64,000 nucleotides of DNA from Bacteroidota bacterium (GTDB lineage: Bacteria; Bacteroidota; Ignavibacteria; Ignavibacteriales; Melioribacteraceae): assembly GCA_018818165.1 (NCBI GenBank), contig JAHISP010000039.1, forward strand, positions 1 to 64,000, in the 5' to 3' direction. The notes under the pieces are model-generated. The model was not told where the DNA came from and did not search any database. It saw nothing but the letters and a program-made list of their open reading frames with translations. The translations under genes were made by a program, and so were the position numbers. Below, one piece after another: positions 57,868 to 64,000 of this stretch; positions within the stretch are counted from its first letter, which is position 1; each line of letters starts with the position of its first letter.

Positions 57868-58611
57868 CTAAAATGTCGTTCTAAAATTCATTGATATTTT
57901 TTCTGGCTCATAATATCCATTAGAATAGTTGAATGAAACATCCCATCCAAGTTCAGTTTTTAGGTTCTTATTATACTTGTTAACAAGACGAATTGCGTTT
58001 ACCACACTTGCAATTCTATTTAGAATTAATGCCCCAATAATAAACCTAGTGCTGTTATTAGCTGTTTCACTAGACTTCCACATACTTCTATATTCGCGTC
58101 TTTCAGATTGCGTAGTCCATTTCCAATAGTGAGATTGTTCGTTATATACTTCAGTCAAATTACGATCTAGTTCTTGAATGTGATTATATTCATAAACATC
58201 AAGATAGCTGCTAATATCAGCAAAATATTTTTCATCTTTTCCAGATAAATTGACACCGCCAAAAGTTTCTGCAAATACTTTATAATTCTCTTCTTGATGA
58301 TTAGCATAAGCAGATACTCCAATTAAACTTCCCCATAAGGCAGCGTCAGCCATTGTAAAGTACTGTCCAGAAGAATATCCATCGGCATACAACTCACCCA
58401 TTCCTGGTAGGATAGCAGAAAAAATAATAGCTAAACCACTATTCTTTTTTTTCTCTTTATATTGAAGTTTTATCAAGTCATTATCTTCAATTTTAAAGTT
58501 TTTATTCAGTTGGTATTTTAATGATTCTAAACTCTCAACTGGCTTAGTTTGTATATTTTGAGCAAATATAATTGAAGAACTCAACAACAATAAACCTACT
58601 AACTTTTTCAT
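57868..58611 (-). CDS. Exported protein of unknown function (DUF5683-like)
   Basis: A 247-residue protein with a signal peptide (ending IIFAQ) and a central stretch GLAIIFSAILPGMGELYADG followed by a second hydrophobic run. This is reminiscent of DUF5683/P13-like proteins common in Bacteroidota and Ignavibacteria. Another helix lies near NSTRFIIGALILNRIASVVNA. It is probably an envelope protein. It is co-transcribed with two tRNA-modification genes (mtaB and truA), but this does not point to a shared function. GAGGA precedes the ATG. Confidence 0.75.
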   Translation of the reverse strand: MKKLVGLLLLSSSIIFAQNIQTKPVESLESLKYQLNKNFKIEDNDLIKLQYKEKKKNSGLAIIFSAILPGMGELYADGYSSGQYFTMADAALWGSLIGVSAYANHQEENYKVFAETFGGVNLSGKDEKYFADISSYLDVYEYNHIQELDRNLTEVYNEQSHYWKWTTQSERREYRSMWKSSETANNSTRFIIGALILNRIASVVNAIRLVNKYNKNLKTELGWDVSFNYSNGYYEPEKISMNFRTTF

Positions 58612-58629
58612 TTTTCCTCTATAGATTTG

Positions 58630-59922
58630 TTATAAAGCAGAGAGACAAATATTACTCTCTATACCATAAATTTTATTTTTAGATAATTTGTTTACTAAAT
58701 CTTTGTTATAAGGTTGTTGAACTCTAACATAATTACTAGTCCAACCAAGCATATTACCTTCGTGATTTTCTTCTTCAAAAAGAACTGTTACATTTTTGCC
58801 AATCATTCTATTATAATACTCATTCTTTTTTTTCTCACTAAGAATTCTGAGCATATTATTACGTCTTTTTCTTTCTTCAATAGGAACAACATTTTTCATT
58901 TCATTTGCTGGTGTATCTGGTCTTTCGGAATAAGTAAAAACATGTAAATAAGAAATTGGAAGTTCTTTTATAAAATTGTATGTTTCCATAAAATCCTCTT
59001 CATTTTCACCAGGAAATCCAACAATTACATCAACACCAATTCCAATATTTTCAATGCCAATATTCAACTTATTAATTAAATTCCTATAAAATAGCGCATT
59101 ATATCTTCTTTGCATTAGTCCAAGCATTTTGGAACTTCCACTTTGCAATGGAATATGAAAATGATTAGCCATTTTGGGTTCACTTGCCGTGAGCTTAATA
59201 ATTTCATCGGTAAGTAAATTTGGTTCAATAGAACTTATTCTAATTCGAAAATCTCCATCAACTTCAAGCATTTTAAGTAATAAATTATAAAGATTTTCAC
59301 CAATATGTTTGCCATAATCGCCAACATTTACACCAGTAAGAATTATTTCTTTATATCCATTTTCAACTAGTTTCTTAAATTCGGAAATAACTTTGTCTGG
59401 GTCTGTGCTTCTACTTTTTCCTCTAGCTTTTGGAATTGTACAAAAAGTACATTTATAATCACATCCATCTTGAATTTTAAAAAATGCTCGAGTTCTGCCC
59501 AATGCTTCTGATGAATATGCAAAATTAAATTCTTCTAATTTTTCAGTTGGAGTAACCTGAATACACGAAGGTGTATCTTTACTAAATTCTGGAATAATAG
59601 AAAATATATTAAATTTTTCATTGCTTCCAAGTACAGCATCAACTCCATCTATTTTTGTAATTTCTTCGGGACGAAGTTGAGCATAGCAGCCAGTAACAAT
59701 AATATACGCATTCGGGTTTGTTCTTAACGCCTTTCTAACTATTTGCCTGCATTCTCTATCAGCATTTTCAGTAACAGTACAAGTATTAATCACATAAACA
59801 TCCGCGTCCCCTTTGAAATCAACTACTTTAAAACCATTTTCAACAAACTGATTTCCAATTGTGGATGTTTCTGCGAAATTTAATTTACAACCTAATGTAT
59901 GAAATGCAACTTTTGACGACAC
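58630..59922 (-). CDS. mtaB: tRNA t6A37 methylthiotransferase MtaB
   Basis: A 430-residue radical-SAM enzyme that makes ms2t6A at position 37 of tRNA. The N-terminal cluster-binding domain has TLGCKLN, NTCTVTENADRECRQ and VTGCYAQLRPEE (three Cys). The radical-SAM site is DGCDYKCTFCTIPKARG (CxxxCxxC), followed by LTGVNVGDYGKH and MQRRYN-type sequence; a TRAM-like domain closes it. The MtaB rather than MiaB assignment rests on these motifs. The start is GTG (59920-59922) with AGGAAG 8 bases upstream. Confidence 0.93.
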   Translation of the reverse strand: MSSKVAFHTLGCKLNFAETSTIGNQFVENGFKVVDFKGDADVYVINTCTVTENADRECRQIVRKALRTNPNAYIIVTGCYAQLRPEEITKIDGVDAVLGSNEKFNIFSIIPEFSKDTPSCIQVTPTEKLEEFNFAYSSEALGRTRAFFKIQDGCDYKCTFCTIPKARGKSRSTDPDKVISEFKKLVENGYKEIILTGVNVGDYGKHIGENLYNLLLKMLEVDGDFRIRISSIEPNLLTDEIIKLTASEPKMANHFHIPLQSGSSKMLGLMQRRYNALFYRNLINKLNIGIENIGIGVDVIVGFPGENEEDFMETYNFIKELPISYLHVFTYSERPDTPANEMKNVVPIEERKRRNNMLRILSEKKKNEYYNRMIGKNVTVLFEEENHEGNMLGWTSNYVRVQQPYNKDLVNKLSKNKIYGIESNICLSAL

Positions 59923-59970
59923 TAATTTTACTTCCTTTCTAAAATATAAATCCCTTTTTCAACTTTGCAT

Positions 59971-60026
59971 AAAAAAAGGGCTGCCTATATGCTAAATTAA
60001 ACAATTAAGCAAATAGAAACAGCCCC
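59971..60026 (-). terminator. Rho-independent terminator after rpsA
   Basis: On the minus strand GGGCTG pairs with CAGCCC across an inner, imperfectly paired stem (CTAT/ATAG, GCTTAATT/AATTTAGC), followed by eight T. It separates rpsA from mtaB on the same strand. Confidence 0.85.
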
Positions 60027-60044
60027 AAAAATAATCACAATTAA

Positions 60045-62069
60045 TTATTTGTCTTTTTCCTCTGAATCTGTAGATTCTTCAGCAGCAACATCTATTGCTT
60101 CTTCAGTACTTTCTTCTTCGGATATTTTTTCATCTTCAACAATTACTTCTTCAGTAATAACTTCTTCTTTAGTAGTTTCTTCAACTTTAGCAACTACTTC
60201 TTCTTTAGCAGTTTCATTTACTTCAGAATTAGTTTCTTCTGATTTAGAAGATTCAGTATCTTTGTCCTTTTTGATTTGATCATCAAATACTTTAAAATCA
60301 GCGGCATCAAATTTGCCACCTTCAGCATTTTGAATATCTTCAACAGACACTTTTTCTAATTTGTGATCTTCAATATATTTTTCAATATCTTGAACTGTTT
60401 TAGTTTTAACAGCAGCAATTGATGAAAGAACTATTTTTTTGTTCTCTTTATCAAATTCAATTACCATTAATTCTAATTGAGTACCAACTGGGAAACAATA
60501 TGCAAAGTTTTTAATTTTTGAAGTTGATAATAATGTTCCAGGTACAAAACCGTCAACACCATGTTCTAATTCAGCTATTAAACCTTTTTCAATTATTCTT
60601 ACAACCTTACCATCAATTATTTTACCTACTGGGTATTCTCTTTCAAAAATATCCCAAGGATTTTCACTAATCTGTTTGTGACCGAGCGAAATTTTTCTTT
60701 GATTTGTATCAATTGAAAGAACTACAACATCTAATTGTTCACCTTTTTTAACAACTTCCCCGGGATGACGAATTTTCTTTGTCCATGATAAATCAGAAAT
60801 ATGTACTAATCCATCAATACCTGGTTCAAGTTCAACGAAAACACCAAAGTTAGTTAAGTTACGTGCAGTTCCAGAATGTTTAGAATCTACTGGATATTTC
60901 TTCATCAATTCTTCCCAAGGATCAGGAGTTAATTGTTTCATTCCAAGAGAAATTTTCTTGTTGTTTTTATCTAAGCTAAGAATCACAGCTTCAATAATTT
61001 GTCCCATAGAAACAAATTGAGATGGATGACTAATATGTTGTGTCCAGCTCATTTCTGAAATATGTATTAATCCTTCAATACCTTTTTCAATTTCAATAAA
61101 AGCACCGTAATCAGTAAGTGAAACAACACGTCCTGATACTTTATCATTAATATGATATTTATCTTCAATTGTTTCCCAAGGATGAGATAGTAATTGTTTA
61201 AGACTAAGTGATATTCTTTTTCTTTCAATATCAAAATCAGTTACAACAACTTTAATTTTTGCATCCAATTTAACAACTTCGCTTGGATGGTTGATTCTAC
61301 CCCAACTTAAATCAGTAATATGAACCAATCCATCAACACCGCCAAGATCAACAAAAACACCAAAATCTGTAATTGCTTTCACAATACCTTCAAGTATTTG
61401 TCCTTTTTCAAGACCTTCAAGAATTTCAAGACGTTGATCTGCAATTGTTTCTTCAATAAGAACTTTATGAGAAACAACAACGTTTTCTGTTGGTACATTA
61501 ACTTTAACAACTCTAAAATCCATTGTTTGTCCAACAAACGCATCAAAATCTCTCACTGGACGGATATCAATTTGTGATCCAGGCAAGAATGCTTCAAGAC
61601 CAAGAAGGTCAACAACCATACCACCTTTAATTCTTTTAAGGATTTTACCTTGAATAACTTCTTCGGTATCATGGGCTTTCATAATTCTATCCCATATTTT
61701 GAGGAAGTCAGCTCTTTTCTTACTTAAAACTAAGTTTCCATCTTCATCTTCAACACTTTCAATAACAATGTCAACAATTCCACCAAGAACTAATTCTTCG
61801 GTAGAGGAAAATTCATTTTTATGGATTGTACCATCAGATTTAAAACCAACATCTAAAACAATGTGGTCATCAGATATCCCAACAATTCGTCCTGAAACGA
61901 TTTCACCTTCTACAATATCATTAAATGAATTTTCGTAGAATTTTTCCATCTCTTCTAATTCATTTGCAGTATATTCTTCTGGGTTCATAAATTTGCTATT
62001 ACTAGCAATTTCATTTTGTTTAGTCTGTTTAGATGCTTCTTCTTGCGCATCTTTTTCAAATTCAGACAT
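60045..62069 (-). CDS. rpsA: 30S ribosomal protein S1
   Basis: A 674-residue RNA-binding ribosomal protein with six S1 repeats (about 52-118, 135-200, 218-288, 304-373, 390-460 and 477-545), each with the G-x-V-x-x-x-x-x-G-x-F/V core (for example GIVKAITDFGVFVDLGGVDG). Repeats 3 to 5 carry the typical LVHISDLSW. It is longer than E. coli S1 because of an acidic tail (about 610-674) rich in Glu, Ser and Thr. A perfect AGGAGG precedes the ATG. Neighbour cmk is its classic partner (cmk-rpsA order). Confidence 0.96.
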   Translation of the reverse strand: MSEFEKDAQEEASKQTKQNEIASNSKFMNPEEYTANELEEMEKFYENSFNDIVEGEIVSGRIVGISDDHIVLDVGFKSDGTIHKNEFSSTEELVLGGIVDIVIESVEDEDGNLVLSKKRADFLKIWDRIMKAHDTEEVIQGKILKRIKGGMVVDLLGLEAFLPGSQIDIRPVRDFDAFVGQTMDFRVVKVNVPTENVVVSHKVLIEETIADQRLEILEGLEKGQILEGIVKAITDFGVFVDLGGVDGLVHITDLSWGRINHPSEVVKLDAKIKVVVTDFDIERKRISLSLKQLLSHPWETIEDKYHINDKVSGRVVSLTDYGAFIEIEKGIEGLIHISEMSWTQHISHPSQFVSMGQIIEAVILSLDKNNKKISLGMKQLTPDPWEELMKKYPVDSKHSGTARNLTNFGVFVELEPGIDGLVHISDLSWTKKIRHPGEVVKKGEQLDVVVLSIDTNQRKISLGHKQISENPWDIFEREYPVGKIIDGKVVRIIEKGLIAELEHGVDGFVPGTLLSTSKIKNFAYCFPVGTQLELMVIEFDKENKKIVLSSIAAVKTKTVQDIEKYIEDHKLEKVSVEDIQNAEGGKFDAADFKVFDDQIKKDKDTESSKSEETNSEVNETAKEEVVAKVEETTKEEVITEEVIVEDEKISEEESTEEAIDVAAEESTDSEEKDK

Positions 62070-62154
62070 TTAGCCTCCTGTACAACTTGCTTTTTCATTC
62101 TTCCTTCTAAAGTCAGTAAAAAAGTTGAATGATTATTTTTTTAGTTTAACATTA

Positions 62155-62844
62155 TTAATTATTCTGACTTTTAATTAAAATTATTTTTTTTTTTATATTT
62201 TCAAATAAAATTTCAAATTCCTGCTCAACTGATAGATGTGATGAGTCAACTTCAATAGCATTTTCAGCTTTTTTAAGTGGACTTGTTTCTCTACTGCTAT
62301 CAATTTTATCTCTTTTGCTTATATTCTTTTTTACTTCTTCAATATCAATTTCAACACCCTTTTCAAGATATTCTTTATGTCTTCTTTCAGAACGGACATC
62401 AACAGATGCATCAAGGTAAATTTTCAAATCGGCATTTGGAAAAACAACTGTAGTAGTGTCTCTACCTTCAGCAACAATATTACCAAATTTCCCCATATGT
62501 TGTTGCATTCTTACTAATTCCTTGCGAACAATAGGCATGGCGGCTATTTCACTTACTTTTGAATTTACTTCTGGAGATCTAATAAATTCTGTAACTTCAA
62601 AGTCACCAGCAAAAACATGAGTTATTCCATTTTCATATTTTAGTGTTACTTCAAGCCCAGCAACAAGTTCATTAACAGCTTCTTCATTTTCAACAATTCC
62701 CTTTTGGAGGGCTAAATAAGTGATTGCTCGATACATAGCGCCAGTATCAAGATAAGTAAAATCTAATCTTTCCGCTACCATTTTTGCTATGGTGCTTTTT
62801 CCTGAACCAGCAGGACCATCTATTGCAATAATAATTTTTGACAT
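62155..62844 (-). CDS. cmk: Cytidylate kinase
   Basis: A kinase of about 229 residues that phosphorylates CMP and dCMP. P-loop IAIDGPAGSGKSTIAKMVA, then FTYLDTGAMYRAITYLA, GRDTTTVVFPNADLKIYLDA and RDKIDSSRETSPLKKAENA are all typical. I use the ATG at 62844 (MSKIIIAID); the TTG three codons earlier is less likely. In most homologues the motif reads GRDIGTVVFP, so GRDTTTVVFP is a mild variant. It stands 85 bp before rpsA. Confidence 0.96.
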   Translation of the reverse strand: MSKIIIAIDGPAGSGKSTIAKMVAERLDFTYLDTGAMYRAITYLALQKGIVENEEAVNELVAGLEVTLKYENGITHVFAGDFEVTEFIRSPEVNSKVSEIAAMPIVRKELVRMQQHMGKFGNIVAEGRDTTTVVFPNADLKIYLDASVDVRSERRHKEYLEKGVEIDIEEVKKNISKRDKIDSSRETSPLKKAENAIEVDSSHLSVEQEFEILFENIKKKIILIKSQNN

Positions 62845-62987
62845 AAGATACAAAAATACGAATTCTTTTTTCTTTCACCAATATAAATTTTTATAAACCT
62901 TTAAAATATAACAGTTTACATTCGTTTAAGTTAAGGTTTTAATTCTTAAAATGATGCAAGGAAGTATAGATTTATCACTATTTGGGT

Positions 62988-63755
62988 TTAGTTGTTATTT
63001 AATATTTGAATCATTCTGTCATGTACTTTTCCATTTGTAGCTAAAAGTTGTTTTGAAAATATTGAATTTTTATTATTTGTGAAATCCGTTATTTTTCCAC
63101 CAGCTTCTTTTACTAACAACATTCCAGCTGCCATATCCCAAGGATGCAAATTCACTTCCCAAAATCCATCAAAAGTACCATTTGCAACGTAGCATAAATC
63201 TATTGCTGCAGAACCCAATCTTCTAACTCCACGCGAATTTAGAACAAATCGACTAAATTTTTCAATAGCGTTATCTGGATTTTGTTTAATATTATACGGA
63301 AATCCCGTTACCAACAACGATTTATCCAAATCTGAGTTTTCGCTCACATAAATTCTTTTTCCATTTTGAAAAGACCCACTTCCTTTTTCAGATGAAAACA
63401 TAATATTGTTCATAACATCGTAAATTGCCCCAGCTATTATCTCTTTTTTTCTTAAAATTGCTATTGAAACTGAGAATATTGGTAGTCCGTGTGCAAAATT
63501 AACTGTTCCATCCAGCGGATCAATTACCCATGTATAATCTGAGTTAAAATTTTCAGCCCCACTTTCTTCAGCCAATATGTTGTGTTTTGGATATTTCTTT
63601 TTGATAAAATCAATTATTTTTTGTTCAGAAGCTTTATCAATATTTGTAACAAAATCCGAAATATTAGTTTTATATTCAAGAGTTAATTTCTTTCCAAAAC
63701 CTTCTCTTATTACTTCACCAGCTTCTCTTGATATTTCAATTATTTCATTAATCAT
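62988..63755 (-). CDS. suhB: Inositol monophosphatase family protein
   Basis: A 255-residue Mg-dependent phosphatase. Metal ligands are visible in ILAEESGAEN, WVIDPLDGTVNFAHGLP (motif 1, about 81-97) and PWDMAAGMLLVKEAGG (motif 2, about 204-219). The length matches SuhB. The substrate could be myo-inositol-1-phosphate or a similar sugar phosphate; the sequence cannot decide. It is divergent from lon. Confidence 0.93.
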   Translation of the reverse strand: MINEIIEISREAGEVIREGFGKKLTLEYKTNISDFVTNIDKASEQKIIDFIKKKYPKHNILAEESGAENFNSDYTWVIDPLDGTVNFAHGLPIFSVSIAILRKKEIIAGAIYDVMNNIMFSSEKGSGSFQNGKRIYVSENSDLDKSLLVTGFPYNIKQNPDNAIEKFSRFVLNSRGVRRLGSAAIDLCYVANGTFDGFWEVNLHPWDMAAGMLLVKEAGGKITDFTNNKNSIFSKQLLATNGKVHDRMIQILNNN

Positions 63756-63877
63756 GTAATCCTATAATTTTGTTATTAAAAGTTACTAATATTGGCACAC
63801 TATTATTAAATATTCAAGCGGAATTTTACTATTTTTGTAGTCCTAAAATATAATTATGAATGGAGAAATTTAAATAG

Positions 63878-64000
63878 ATGGCTGAATTGTCAAATAGCAC
63901 AATTGATGACTCAATTGTGGATGAAATTCCAAAAATACTACCAGTTTTACCATTAAGAGATAATGTGATATTTCCGTACATGATTTTCCCTGTTCTAATT
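63878..64000 (+). CDS. lon: ATP-dependent Lon protease, N-terminal fragment (cut by window end)
   Basis: 41 codons are present from ATG 63878, with TGGAGA about 12 bases upstream. After a short variable start the translation reads LPVLPLRDNVIFPYMIFPV, the hallmark opening of the LON substrate-binding domain. The AAA and protease parts lie beyond the window. Upstream, TATTTTTG (63830-63837) fits the Bacteroidota -7 element but has no well-spaced -33 partner. Confidence 0.9.
   Translation, partial: MAELSNSTIDDSIVDEIPKILPVLPLRDNVIFPYMIFPVLI

Noticed and set aside
60049-60279. 76-codon Ser-rich plus-strand frame
   Set aside because: It is the antisense shadow of the Glu-rich tail of ribosomal protein S1.

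Overview
The window is AT-rich chromosomal DNA from a diderm bacterium, most likely of the Ignavibacteria/Melioribacter lineage near Bacteroidota and Chlorobi. The evidence is a TonB-dependent receptor with a carboxypeptidase-like N-terminal domain, a PorV/PorQ-type barrel protein, type IX secretion (T9SS) C-terminal sorting domains (one with the NPFNPTT motif), a lipid A pathway (lpxB, lpxK), and one good promoter of the Bacteroidota type (TTG-N20-TAnnTTTG). The lineage is inferred from gene content only; no 16S or other rRNA gene is present.

Layout. 1-1.8 kb is accessory DNA: a lone small gene bracketed by a 12-bp inverted repeat (integron-cassette-like), then an IS91-type transposase remnant interrupted by a 140-bp MITE-like element. 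1.9-17.5 kb, all on the minus strand, holds an amino-acid permease, three cell-wall enzymes (DUF1460 amidase-like, PBP4-type DD-peptidase, a large amidase lipoprotein) and a surface block (PorV-like barrel, 1150-residue T9SS-type protein, TonB receptor) preceded by a ROK repressor. The TonB gene and the ROK gene share an 11-bp upstream motif. 18-20.6 kb holds a GNAT acetyltransferase and an FG-GAP/T9SS surface protein.

20.7-30.1 kb is a compact signalling operon: ECF sigma factor, a membrane-anchored unknown, three SpoIIE-type PP2C phosphatases, one STAS antagonist and one RsbW-like kinase. A second STAS gene diverges from it. 30.1-38 kb holds purA, an orphan sensor kinase, a 114-bp-period tandem of two nearly identical structured RNA-like units, then a dCMP deaminase, polyphosphate kinase, Mrp-type Fe-S carrier, NifU-like protein and tpiA.

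38-54.5 kb is a plus-strand housekeeping stretch: a GH2-like membrane protein that appears to lack its acid/base residue, smc, a HAD phosphatase, lpxB, a DUF374 acyltransferase, lpxK, ppdK, queA, ispD, plsY and gpsA. An imperfect 300-bp intergenic repeat with a hairpin occurs after both tpiA and gpsA. 54.9-64 kb holds recG, then minus-strand truA, an outer-envelope unknown, mtaB, rpsA, cmk and an inositol-monophosphatase-family gene, and finally the start of lon on the plus strand.

The best candidates for something undescribed are the tandem RNA units at 32757-32958, the phosphatase-heavy partner-switching operon, and the GH2-membrane fusion. No tRNA, rRNA or CRISPR array was seen.
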